Assembly: GCF_023074055.1 (NCBI RefSeq)
Contig: NZ_JADPKR010000016.1
Location: forward strand, 1 to 64,000
Source of the DNA: Bradyrhizobium sp. 141
GTDB lineage: Bacteria; Pseudomonadota; Alphaproteobacteria; Rhizobiales; Xanthobacteraceae
Reading direction: 5' to 3'
DNA length: 64,000 bases
The position numbers and the translations under genes were made by a program. This document shows, in pieces, positions 27,242 through 35,034 of the stretch (positions within the stretch are counted from its first letter, which is position 1; every line of letters begins with the position of its first letter). The notes under the pieces are model-generated. The model saw nothing but the letters and a program-made list of their open reading frames with translations. It did not search any database and was not told where the DNA came from.

Positions 27242-28852
27242 ATGCTCACCGAAGCCGCTACCTACGACGAGCTCTATCGCAATTTCCGCTGGGACATCCC
27301 GGCGCGCTTCAACATGGCGGAGGCGTGCTGCGACCGCCATGCCGACGGCACCGGCCGGCTCGCGCTGATCTATGTCGACGAGAACGGTGCGACGAGCCGC
27401 ACCTCCTTCGACGAGATCGCCGAGATGTCGCGCCGCTTCGCCAATGTGCTGACGACGGATGGGCTTTCGCGCGGCGACCGCGTCGCGGTGTTCCTGTCGC
27501 AGTCGCTGGAATTGCCGATCGCCCATATGGCCGCGTTCCGCGCAGGCCTGATCTCGATCCCGCTGTTCGCGCTGTTTGGCGAGGACGCGCTGGAATTCCG
27601 CCTGTCGAATTCGCAGGCAAGGGCCATCATCACCGATGAGGTGGGCTGGGAGAAGCTCACGAATATCCGCGATCGGCTGCCCTATCTGCAGGACATCTAT
27701 GTCACGAGCGGCGCCGTCCACGCCGGCGCAAAACCTTTCTGGTCGGCGATCGAAACCGCGTCCGAGGACTTCGCGACCGTCGACACGTCGGCCGACGATC
27801 CCGCGCTGATCATCTACACCTCGGGCACCACAGGCAACCCGAAGGGCGCACTGCACGCGCACCGCGTCGTGCTCGGCCATCTCCCGAACGTGGAGATGTG
27901 CCATAACTTCCTGCCGCGCCCCGGCGATCTGATGTGGACGCCGGCGGACTGGGCCTGGATCGGCGGCCTCGTCAACGGGCTGCTCGCGTTCTGGTACCAC
28001 GGCATCCCGCTGGTCGGTCACCGCGCGCGAAAATTCGAGCCGCAGGCGGCGATGCAGATGATGGCCGATCTCGGTGTCCGCAACGTCTTCCTGCCGCCGA
28101 CCGCGCTGAAGTTGATGCGGCAGGCCGGCGTGAAGCATCCGGGCGTCAAGCTCCGCAGTATCTTTACCGGCGGCGAATCTCTCGGCGGCGAATTGCTGGG
28201 CTGGGTGCGCGAGACCTTCGGCATCGACGCGCACGAGGTGTTCGGCCAGACCGAGTGCAATCTCGTGATCGGCAGCAACTCCAACCTGTTTCCGATCCGC
28301 CCCGGCGCGATGGGCAAGGCGACGCCAGGCTTCGACGTCCGCATCGTCAACGACAAGGGCGAAGAGCAGAAACGCGGACAGCGCGGCATCATCGGCGTGC
28401 GCCAGCCTTGCCCTGTCACTATGCTCGAATATTGGCGCAATCCGGAGGCGACGGCGAAGAAATATGCCGGCGAATTCCTGCTCACCGGCGATCTCGGCGT
28501 GCAGGACGAGGACGGCTATTTCTGGTACGTCAGTCGCGAGGACGACGTCATCACCACCGCCGGCTATCGCGTCGGCCCGTCCGAGATCGAGCATACGCTG
28601 ATGAAGCATCCCTCGGTGGCCATGGCCGCGGTGGTCGGCATTCCCGATCCGATCCGCACCGAATCGATCAAGGCCTGGATCGTGCTGCGTCCCGGCTTTA
28701 CCGGCACCGACGCGCTCGCGCGCGAGATCCAGGAGTTCGTCAAGGTGCAGCTCGCAGCGCACGAATATCCACGCTTCGTCGAATTCGCCGAGACGCTGCC
28801 GATGACGGCGACGGGCAAGGTGCTGCGGCGCGAGCTGCGGGCGAAGGGCTGA
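27242..28852 (+). CDS. Acyl-CoA synthetase (AMP-dependent)
   Basis: A 536-residue ANL-superfamily acyl-CoA ligase, which activates a carboxylic acid with ATP to an acyl-adenylate and then a CoA thioester. Core motifs are in order: IIYTSGTTGNPKGALHAH (P-loop), FGQTECNLVIG, LTGDLGVQDEDG, GYRVGPSEIE and the C-terminal catalytic Lys in TATGKVLRRELR. The sequence type resembles medium-chain/acetyl-CoA-synthetase-like enzymes. MarR follows after 10 bases, so the two form an operon and the ligand of MarR could be the substrate or its CoA ester. Confidence 0.93.
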   Translation: MLTEAATYDELYRNFRWDIPARFNMAEACCDRHADGTGRLALIYVDENGATSRTSFDEIAEMSRRFANVLTTDGLSRGDRVAVFLSQSLELPIAHMAAFRAGLISIPLFALFGEDALEFRLSNSQARAIITDEVGWEKLTNIRDRLPYLQDIYVTSGAVHAGAKPFWSAIETASEDFATVDTSADDPALIIYTSGTTGNPKGALHAHRVVLGHLPNVEMCHNFLPRPGDLMWTPADWAWIGGLVNGLLAFWYHGIPLVGHRARKFEPQAAMQMMADLGVRNVFLPPTALKLMRQAGVKHPGVKLRSIFTGGESLGGELLGWVRETFGIDAHEVFGQTECNLVIGSNSNLFPIRPGAMGKATPGFDVRIVNDKGEEQKRGQRGIIGVRQPCPVTMLEYWRNPEATAKKYAGEFLLTGDLGVQDEDGYFWYVSREDDVITTAGYRVGPSEIEHTLMKHPSVAMAAVVGIPDPIRTESIKAWIVLRPGFTGTDALAREIQEFVKVQLAAHEYPRFVEFAETLPMTATGKVLRRELRAKG

Positions 28853-28862
28853 CTTCCTAGCG

Positions 28863-29330
28863 ATGGCAAAGACGTCTCAAGCCGCGGGACTTCACCGCGC
28901 CTCATTGACGAAGCTCCACGATCTGGATGCGGCGCTCGAGCTCATGTATTACGGCTGGCGCGGCATGACGCTGGAGGCCGACGCATATCTTGCGAAGCAG
29001 GGCCTGTCGCGCCCGCACCACCGTATCCTCTACGTGGTGGCGCGCCGGCCCGATATCGCGATCGGCTCGCTGCTCGAGGTTCTAGGCATCTCCAAGCAAG
29101 CCCTCAACCGGCCGCTTAATCTGCTGCTGGAGCGCAAGCTGCTGACGTCGAAGCGCTCACCCGAGCAGCATCGCTCGAAGCTGCTGCGTCTGACGGCTGC
29201 TGGGCAGCGCATCGAGCAGCGGGCCTCGGACCACGAGCGCAAGGTCCTGCGCGAGGCGTTCGATCGCGCCGGGGTATCGGGTGCGGCGGCATGGATGGCG
29301 GTCATGGAGGCGATCGCCGACCACAATTGA
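28863..29330 (+). CDS. MarR-family transcriptional regulator
   Basis: A 155-residue winged-helix regulator. It has the dimerisation helix at the N-terminus (LHDLDAALELMYYGWRGMTL), the DNA-binding part with HHRILYVVARRPDIAIGSLL, GISKQALNRPLNLLLERKLL and the wing SPEQHRSKLLRLTAAGQ. MarR proteins usually repress nearby genes and are released by phenolic or CoA-ester ligands. It is co-transcribed with the acyl-CoA synthetase, and a 25-bp near-perfect palindrome lies 7 bases after its stop, ahead of the next gene pair. Confidence 0.9.
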   Translation: MAKTSQAAGLHRASLTKLHDLDAALELMYYGWRGMTLEADAYLAKQGLSRPHHRILYVVARRPDIAIGSLLEVLGISKQALNRPLNLLLERKLLTSKRSPEQHRSKLLRLTAAGQRIEQRASDHERKVLREAFDRAGVSGAAAWMAVMEAIADHN

Positions 29331-29336
29331 ACAAAT

Positions 29337-29361
29337 CTCAAGTCAACATAGTTGACATGAG
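29337..29361. promoter_or_regulatory. Putative MarR operator palindrome
   Basis: CTCA-A-GTCAAC-ATA-GTTGAC-A-TGAG is an inverted repeat over 25 bp, with the core GTCAAC-ATA-GTTGAC perfect. It lies between marR and the NTF2-like gene, 52 bases before that start. Size and A/T centre suit a MarR dimer. Confidence 0.55.
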
Positions 29362-29412
29362 AGGCCGGCTTTGCCACTTTTCCTCGCCGACAAGCGAGGG
29401 GAGGGCCCTGTC

Positions 29413-29781
29413 ATGAGCGCACAGAAAATGAATCGCGCAGCCGCCGATCGGTTCGTCGCGGCATGGCGCGCGAGTTGGTGCAAGGTGGATATCGACGCGG
29501 TCGTGGAGCATTTTGCCGAGAATGCGCAGATGCGCAGTCCCCTGGCGCTGACGCTGACCGGCTCTCCTGTCGTCGCCGGCATCGAGAATATCCGCGCCTA
29601 TTGGCGGAAGGCCTATGGTCACATCGAAAGCGCCGACCTGCAGATCCTGAGCTGGAGCTGGGACGAGGCGATAGGGCGCCTGACGGTGTGGTGGCAGCTG
29701 GGCGACACGCGGGCCAGCGAGTTCATGGACTTCGACGATGCCGGCCGCGTCCTGCGCAGTGAAGCCTTTTACGGAAAATAA
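29413..29781 (+). CDS. SnoaL/NTF2-like protein
   Basis: A 122-residue protein of the NTF2-like/SnoaL fold: AADRFVAAWRASWCKVDIDA, VVEHFAENAQMRSP, VAGIENIRAYWRKAYGHIES and the terminal strands LTVWWQLGDTRASEFMDFDD. Function is unknown. The ATG at 29413 has GAGGGGAGGG upstream, better than the ATG 14 codons earlier. It overlaps nothing and is followed after 2 bases by the membrane protein gene, so these form a two-gene operon likely controlled by the palindrome at 29337. Confidence 0.82.
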   Translation: MSAQKMNRAAADRFVAAWRASWCKVDIDAVVEHFAENAQMRSPLALTLTGSPVVAGIENIRAYWRKAYGHIESADLQILSWSWDEAIGRLTVWWQLGDTRASEFMDFDDAGRVLRSEAFYGK

Positions 29782-29783
29782 CC

Positions 29784-30227
29784 ATGCGCCTTTCGGATAT
29801 CGTTCTGCTCCTCAACACGCTCTGGTTCGTCGGCGCATTCGTTCAGTTCAGCATTGCGCAAGCCAACACGCTGAAGATATTGCTGCCGCGGGAAGAGCGC
29901 GGCAATCCGATCGCGCCGACCCTGGCGGCCAGCGTTGCATTTCTGGGCGCAATGAACCTGCCCATCGGGCTCTTGTCGTTCTATCTTCTGGCGGCGCGTC
30001 CGTCCTTCTTCCAGCCGGTCGAAGCCCAGCTCGTGCTGTTCCTGTTCTTTGCTGCCTGCCATTTCAGCCAGTTCGCCTACAATCTTCCGGTGCTGATGCG
30101 CGGAGGCCGGGTCGGTGTGGCGTACTGGCCGGTGCTGAAGGGCCCGATGCTCCGGATCTTCGTCATTGACGCAGGTCTGTTCGCGGCCAATCTCGCAGTG
30201 GCTCTCCAGCTCGCGATCGCGTCCTGA
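29784..30227 (+). CDS. Four-span membrane protein of unknown function
   Basis: A 147-residue hydrophobic protein with about four membrane segments (IVLLLNTLWFVGAFVQFSIA; LAASVAFLGAMNLPIGLLSF; LVLFLFFAACHFSQFAYNLP; IFVIDAGLFAANLAVALQLA). I do not recognise a named family. It starts 2 bases after the NTF2-like gene, so the two are translationally linked, and it converges tail to tail with the histidine kinase gene. Confidence 0.7.
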   Translation: MRLSDIVLLLNTLWFVGAFVQFSIAQANTLKILLPREERGNPIAPTLAASVAFLGAMNLPIGLLSFYLLAARPSFFQPVEAQLVLFLFFAACHFSQFAYNLPVLMRGGRVGVAYWPVLKGPMLRIFVIDAGLFAANLAVALQLAIAS

Positions 30228-30228
30228 T

Positions 30229-32460
30229 CTACCACGATGGCTCCGCCAGGGCAGCCCGCAGCATCGCGGCAAGATCTTTTCGTCGGAACGGCTTGGTCAG
30301 AATGCGGGCTTCGCCGATCCCGTCGGGTGTCTTGACCGCATTTTGGCTGTAGCCGGAGGTGAAGAGCACCTTGAGCCCGGGCCGCAGCTCGCTTGCCTGC
30401 CTCGCAAGCTCCGGCCCGAACATGCCGCCGGGCATCACGACGTCGGTGAACAGCAACTGGATGTCCCCGGGCTGGCGCAGCATGTTCAGCGCTGCGGGTC
30501 CGTTCGACGTCGCGATGACCCGGTAGCCGAGCGTCCTGAGCTCGTTCTCGACATAGGCTCGTACCATGTCGTCGTCTTCGACGAGAAGAATGGTTTCGTG
30601 TCCGGCTTGTGTGACGGTCTGCTCCGCAGGTGGCGGATCCTCGCTCGGCGGTGTTGCGAGACGCGGAAAGAAGAGCCTGACGACGCTGCCCTGTCCCGGT
30701 TCGGACTGCATTTGCACAAGCCCGCCGGACTGTTGTGCAAATCCGTAGACCATGCTCAGGCCGAGGCCGGTCCCCTTGCCGACCTCCTTGGTTGTGAAGA
30801 ACGGCTCGAAGGCGCGGCTCGCCACTTCGGAGCTCATGCCGCTGCCAGTATCCGTCACGGCCAACATGACGTAGTCGCCGGGCCGCGGCTCGCCGTTGAC
30901 GTCGAGGTCGGATTCACCGAGCGAGCTGTTATGGACCTCGACCGTCAGCTTGCCGCCTTCCGGCATGGCGTCGCGCGCGTTGAGCACGAGGTTGAGCACG
31001 GCCGTCGTCAATTGGCCAGGATCGACGCTGGTCTGCCATAGATCCGGTTCGAACGCGAAGCGGCATTCGATGTGCTCGCCCAAAGTCCGACGCAAGAGCT
31101 GCTCCATGCCGAGAACTTTCTCGGCGATGTCGATCTCGCGCGGCCGGAGCGGCTGCTTGCGCGCGAAGGCGAGCAGGCTCTTGGTCAGGTCGGAACCGCG
31201 CTCCGCGGCGGTCGCGATGTCGCCGGCGATCCGGTGCAATTCCTTGTTTCCCGCCAGCCTGTCGGCAAGATGCTCCGAATTGCCGAGAATGACGGTCAAC
31301 AGATTGTTGAAATCATGTGCCACGCCGCCGGTGAGCTGGCCCATGGCTTCCATCTTCTGGGATTGGCTGAGCTTGTGGCTGAGGTCCGCGATCGCGGTGC
31401 GCTGCTGCTCGAGCGATTCGGCGGTGCCGTTGAGCAGCGTCATCAATCCGCCAAGCTCGCCGCCCGGATGGGGCTCTGGAATGCGCGCGCTGAGATCGCC
31501 GCGTCCGAGCCTCTTGGCCATGGCGGCGAGCCGCCTGACCTGTCGCCCGACGCTCACGGTCGTGAGGATCCATAAGCCGGCCAGGAGCAGCAGCAGGGCC
31601 ACCGCGAGAATTGCCATGTCCTCGTAGAGCCGGCGGTTTGCCGCCGCGACCAGTCCGTCCTTGGACCGTCCGACCATGATGGTGAGGCCGGCCTTGCGGA
31701 TCGACGGTGATCGGGCAGCGGCCCAGACTTGCGTGCGGCCCTCGCGATCGGTCACCTCTTGAAACGCCTCCCGATCGGGCGTCGCGGCGAAGCGGAACAG
31801 GTCGGACTGGGCGATCGACGCGCCGACGGGCTCGCTCCAGCCGTCGCCCTTGGGGGCGGCGAGGACCGTCCCCTTGCTGTCGATGAGCAGGATCTCTTTC
31901 TGGGCGAGCAGCCGCTTGTGATGATACTCTGCGAACTTGTTCAGGTTGAACGAGGCGAGCAGGATGAACTTCAGCGCGCCCGCCTCCGATCGCACGGGAT
32001 ATGCGATCTGGAGCACTGATATTCCGGTGAGGCGGCCGAACACAGGCTCCAGCGCGACGACGCCGTGCGAGACGAGCGCCTGCTTGAAATAGGCGCGATC
32101 CGTCAGATCGAGGGTGCGGTTGGTCCGAAGCGAGTCGCAAAACAGGCTGCCGTTCGGATCAATGGTCAATATGCCCGTGAACTGCGGGTATTCTTCGCGC
32201 ACTTCCGACAGAAACGCCGAGCACGCCGCCTTGTCGCGCGTGTCGAGGTCGCGGGCACGGGCGAGACCATAGTGAAGCTGGGCGGTGCCCTGGATCTTCC
32301 CGTCCAGATCGCTTGCGATGTCGTCGGCGGTCGCGGCCAGATTGGCCAGGGCCGCGTTGATTTCGCTGGACCTGTTCTGCACGAAGCGCAGCCCGACGAG
32401 GGTCGCCGGCACCAGCATGGCCGCGATGACGAGGATCAGTAACCGGGTACGCAGGCTCAT
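30229..32460 (-). CDS. Hybrid sensor histidine kinase with receiver domain
   Basis: A 743-residue membrane sensor. Order: transmembrane helix (~7-23), periplasmic Cache-type sensor (~30-275, with FTGILTIDPNGSLFCDSLRT and RAYFKQALVSHGVVALEPVF), second helix (AILAVALLLLLAGLWILTTV), HAMP linker, HisKA dimerisation with phosphoaccepting His in GGVAHDFNNLLTV (~383), ATPase domain (NLVLNARDAMPEGG, DTGSGM, FFTTKEVGKGTGLGLSMVYG) and a C-terminal receiver (LLVEDDD, LLFTDVVMPGG with the acceptor Asp, then ILTKPFRRKDL). No response regulator is adjacent, so the phosphate may be passed on in trans. The signal is likely a small organic ligand. Confidence 0.93.
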   Translation of the reverse strand: MSLRTRLLILVIAAMLVPATLVGLRFVQNRSSEINAALANLAATADDIASDLDGKIQGTAQLHYGLARARDLDTRDKAACSAFLSEVREEYPQFTGILTIDPNGSLFCDSLRTNRTLDLTDRAYFKQALVSHGVVALEPVFGRLTGISVLQIAYPVRSEAGALKFILLASFNLNKFAEYHHKRLLAQKEILLIDSKGTVLAAPKGDGWSEPVGASIAQSDLFRFAATPDREAFQEVTDREGRTQVWAAARSPSIRKAGLTIMVGRSKDGLVAAANRRLYEDMAILAVALLLLLAGLWILTTVSVGRQVRRLAAMAKRLGRGDLSARIPEPHPGGELGGLMTLLNGTAESLEQQRTAIADLSHKLSQSQKMEAMGQLTGGVAHDFNNLLTVILGNSEHLADRLAGNKELHRIAGDIATAAERGSDLTKSLLAFARKQPLRPREIDIAEKVLGMEQLLRRTLGEHIECRFAFEPDLWQTSVDPGQLTTAVLNLVLNARDAMPEGGKLTVEVHNSSLGESDLDVNGEPRPGDYVMLAVTDTGSGMSSEVASRAFEPFFTTKEVGKGTGLGLSMVYGFAQQSGGLVQMQSEPGQGSVVRLFFPRLATPPSEDPPPAEQTVTQAGHETILLVEDDDMVRAYVENELRTLGYRVIATSNGPAALNMLRQPGDIQLLFTDVVMPGGMFGPELARQASELRPGLKVLFTSGYSQNAVKTPDGIGEARILTKPFRRKDLAAMLRAALAEPSW

Positions 32461-32724
32461 CGGTGGGGCGGTCCGCTCTGGTCATCGCGGGTGTGTTTGT
32501 TCGAAGGTAAAACTTGCGGATTATCGTCTGCTCAGTCCATAGGAATTCGCTCGAAAATCGCACACAAGATTAAAGAATTCGAGCCGCCTCGCGACGTTCG
32601 AACGGCGGGCGTCGTCGTTCCCTTCCCGTCATCCGGCATCAAGTTGCGCCTGCGCGCGGCGGCGCTAATATCGGGGTCGACCCGTGCGCGACGAAAAGAT
32701 CGCGCCGATGCGTGGAGGAAGCTG

Positions 32725-33495
32725 ATGTCCATCTCGGGCAAGGTTGATCCGGTGGTGCGTCCCGTCGCGGCGACCGACATCGCCGAAGCGCTGGTCGAGG
32801 GCCTGCGTGATTTCCAGGCCCTGCCGCTTTACGGTCTCGGCTTCGGCGCGCTCTACGCCGCCGGCGGCATCGCCATCATGCTGTGCCTCACCGCCTACGG
32901 CATGGTCTATCTGGTCTATCCCCTGGCGGCCGGCTTTGCGCTGGTCGGACCGTTCGTGGCGATCGGCCTCTACGAGGTCAGCCGCCGCCGCGAGCGCGGC
33001 GAGCCGGTCTCCTTCGGCGCGATCTGGTCCGCCGTGCGCTCGCGCAGCGAGATCGGCTGGATGGCGTTCGTCACGCTGTTCGTGTTCGTGGTCTGGATGT
33101 ACCAGGTGCGGCTCCTGATCGCGCTGCTGCTCGGCCTCAACGCCTCCTTCTCCAGCCTTCAGGAATTCATGACCGTGGTTCTGACCACGAATGAAGGCCT
33201 GCTGTTCCTCGGCATCGGCAATGCCGTCGGTGCCGTGCTGTCGCTGATCCTGTTCTCGCTGACCGTGGTGTCGTTTCCGCTGCTGCTCGACCGTGAGGTC
33301 GATTTCGTCACGGCGATGGTGACGAGCGTGCGCGCGGTGGTGACGAGCCCGCTGCCGATGATCTCGTGGGCCGCGGTGATCGTGATGCTGCTGATCGTCT
33401 CGGCGCTGCCGTATTTTCTGGGGCTGGTGGTGACGCTGCCGGTGCTCGGGCATGCGACGTGGCATCTTTATCGGCGGCTGGTGGTGCCGGTTTAG
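32725..33495 (+). CDS. DUF2189 multi-span membrane protein
   Basis: A 256-residue integral membrane protein with about six helices, matching the DUF2189 pattern: ATDIAEALVEGLRDFQALPL, YGLGFGALYAAGGIAIMLCL, GPFVAIGLYEVSRRRERGEP (highly typical) and the later VVSFPLLLDREVDFVTAMVT. Function is not established; members often sit near cytochrome c or respiratory genes. ATG 32725 has GGAGGAAG upstream. It stands alone between the histidine kinase (divergent) and a repeat. Confidence 0.88.
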   Translation: MSISGKVDPVVRPVAATDIAEALVEGLRDFQALPLYGLGFGALYAAGGIAIMLCLTAYGMVYLVYPLAAGFALVGPFVAIGLYEVSRRRERGEPVSFGAIWSAVRSRSEIGWMAFVTLFVFVVWMYQVRLLIALLLGLNASFSSLQEFMTVVLTTNEGLLFLGIGNAVGAVLSLILFSLTVVSFPLLLDREVDFVTAMVTSVRAVVTSPLPMISWAAVIVMLLIVSALPYFLGLVVTLPVLGHATWHLYRRLVVPV

Positions 33496-33524
33496 CGCGT
33501 CCCCTTCGCCCCTTGGGCAGTGCC

Positions 33525-33615
33525 GTAGGGTGGGCAAAGCGAAGCGTGCCCACGGTTCTGTTGTGATGTTGGGTTGGTCGTGGGCACGGCGCAAGTGCGC
33601 CTTTGCCCACCCTAC
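33525..33615. repeat. Palindromic intergenic repeat, family B, copy 2
   Basis: GTAGGGTGGGCAAAGCGAAG ... CTTTGCCCACCCTACG with inner CGTGCCCACG / CGTGGGCACG arms, as at 22067. Confidence 0.9.
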
Positions 33616-33636
33616 GAGACCGAACTCGCGGCGCCC

Positions 33637-34144
33637 CTACGGCGTCTTGATCCCCATCGCCTTCAGCGCGTCCAGCATCCGCTGCGGCGGCCCCAGCTTC
33701 ACGACCAGCGGCTTGCCGGTCTCGAGCATGCTCTTGAGGCTGGAGAGGATCGCCGGCCAGCCCGAGCGGCCACCGGCGAGGATGTCGTCGCTGAGCGGGC
33801 GATCGTGGCCCTCGCTCATCGTCAGCCGCACTGCATCGCCGACCTGTTCGATCTCGTAGGTCACGAGCGTCGGACCGAGCTTCTCGATCAGTTCCGGCCA
33901 GTTGACGTTGAACGTGACCGCGAGCTTTCGCGGCGGATCGTAGGCGAGAACCTCGCCGCTGATGTGCAGCGCGCCGTCGGGCGTGCGCACGATGAACGCG
34001 CCGCCAAGGCGTGGCTCGACCTCCACTTCATTGCCGAAGAAGTACTGCTTGCTCCGCCAAAGTCAGCGCGTCCCACACCTTCTCCGGCGTGGAGGCGATG
34101 TAGATGGTGTAGACCGTGAGCGGCTTGAATTGATCGAGGTTCAT
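33637..34144 (-). pseudogene. Second SRPBCC (AHSA1-type) protein, broken by a frameshift
   Basis: The reading starts at ATG 34144, overlapping the stop of the upstream SRPBCC gene as ATGA, and runs MNLDQFKPLTVYTIYIASTP, then EKVWDALTLAE before leaving the family frame and stopping at 34028. The family continues in the other frame as SKQYFFGNEVEVEPRLGGAF and on to the C-terminus at 33637. One extra base near GGCGGAGC (about 34047-34054) explains it. The remaining 3' part is intact with a normal AHSA1 ending (SGWPAILSSLKSMLETGKPL). Either a recent inactivation or a sequencing error in a G-rich run. Confidence 0.8.
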
Positions 34145-34611
34145 TTTGCATCGAATCCCTTGTTGAGCGCCGCGCGGGGGATGCCGAGCAGCTTGCCGGT
34201 CTCGAGCAGGCTCTTGAGCTGGGACAGGATCGCCGGCCAGCCGTTGGAGACGGCGCCGAGATATTTGCCGCCCTCGACGAAGCCGTCATGCAGCACGGTC
34301 AAACGCACGAGCGAGCCGAACGGTTCGATGGTGAAGACGACGCGCGAGATCGGCTCGCCCCGAAGCTCTTCGAACTTGTGGTGCTTGAAGCTGTAGGACA
34401 GGCGCCGCGGCGGATCGGCTTCCAGGATCTCGCCGGCATCCGTGACCTCGCCGTCCAGCAGGAGCGCGAAGGGCGAGCCGATCTTCCAGTCCGACCTGAC
34501 CTCGGCACCGAACCAGTATTGCATGGTGAACTCGCTCGACGTCAGCGCCTCCCACAGTTTTTCCGGAGTGGTCTCGATATAGGTCACATAGACGAATTGC
34601 GGCTTACTCAT
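34141..34611 (-). CDS. SRPBCC (AHSA1-type) protein
   Basis: A 156-residue START-like/AHSA1 domain protein, a hydrophobic-ligand-binding helix-grip fold. Typical segments: VTYIETTPEKLWEALTSSEF, MQYWFGAEVRSDWKIGSPFA, the RLSYSFKHHKFEEL strand and the C-terminal helix SNGWPAILSQLKSLLETGK. It overlaps the arsR-type gene by 8 bases upstream and the following SRPBCC gene by 4 bases, so the three form one tightly coupled operon. Such ArsR-AHSA1 pairs are common; their ligands are unknown. Confidence 0.92.
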   Translation of the reverse strand: MSKPQFVYVTYIETTPEKLWEALTSSEFTMQYWFGAEVRSDWKIGSPFALLLDGEVTDAGEILEADPPRRLSYSFKHHKFEELRGEPISRVVFTIEPFGSLVRLTVLHDGFVEGGKYLGAVSNGWPAILSQLKSLLETGKLLGIPRAALNKGFDAK

Positions 34612-34918
34612 CGCGCTTCTCCAACTGACGTTTCAACTCGCCGAGCGCGGCGAGCTTGCCGCGCTCGAATTTCTTGATCCAGCGATCACCGATCTGATGG
34701 ATCGGCACCGGGTTGAGGTAGTGCAGCTTCTCGCGGCCATGCCTGATGGCGGTGACCAGATTGGCCTCCTCCAGAATCGAAAGGTGCTTGGTCACGGCCT
34801 GCCGCGTCATCGCAAGGCCCTCGCAGAGCTCGTTCAGCGTCTGGCCGTTCCTGGCGTGAAGCCGATCCAGGAGCGAGCGTCGTGATGCATCGGCGAGCGC
34901 TTTGAAGACCTCATCCAT
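34604..34918 (-). CDS. ArsR-family transcriptional repressor
   Basis: A 104-residue winged-helix repressor: MDEVFKALADASRRSLLDRL, LNELCEGLAMTRQAVTKHLS, ILEEANLVTAIRHGREKLHY. There is no Cys-based metal site, as usual for the AHSA1-linked subgroup. The ATG at 34918 is preferred because a longer frame starting with TTG would run into the operator palindrome at 34933-34948. It is the first gene of the operon with the two SRPBCC genes and is divergent from the LVIVD protein gene. Confidence 0.9.
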   Translation of the reverse strand: MDEVFKALADASRRSLLDRLHARNGQTLNELCEGLAMTRQAVTKHLSILEEANLVTAIRHGREKLHYLNPVPIHQIGDRWIKKFERGKLAALGELKRQLEKRDE

Positions 34919-34932
34919 GGCAATGATAATAG

Positions 34933-34948
34933 GCAACCAAATGGTTGC
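34933..34948. promoter_or_regulatory. Putative ArsR operator
   Basis: GCAACCA-AA-TGGTTGC is a perfect 7-bp-arm palindrome 15 bases before the arsR-type start. The motif GCAACCAnnTGGTTGC is what I know from promoters of ArsR-AHSA1 operons, so autorepression is likely. Confidence 0.7.
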
Positions 34949-35034
34949 ATGTCAAGATGGTGTCTTTGGCGCGCTCAATCGGCCGTGCTAGCTTTTCATC
35001 TCAGCCAACGCAGATTGGTTCCGGGAGGACTTTC

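Noticed and set aside
26003..28762. A 919-codon open frame on the minus strand
   Set aside because: It is antisense to the epoxide hydrolase and acyl-CoA synthetase genes, both of which carry clear motifs.
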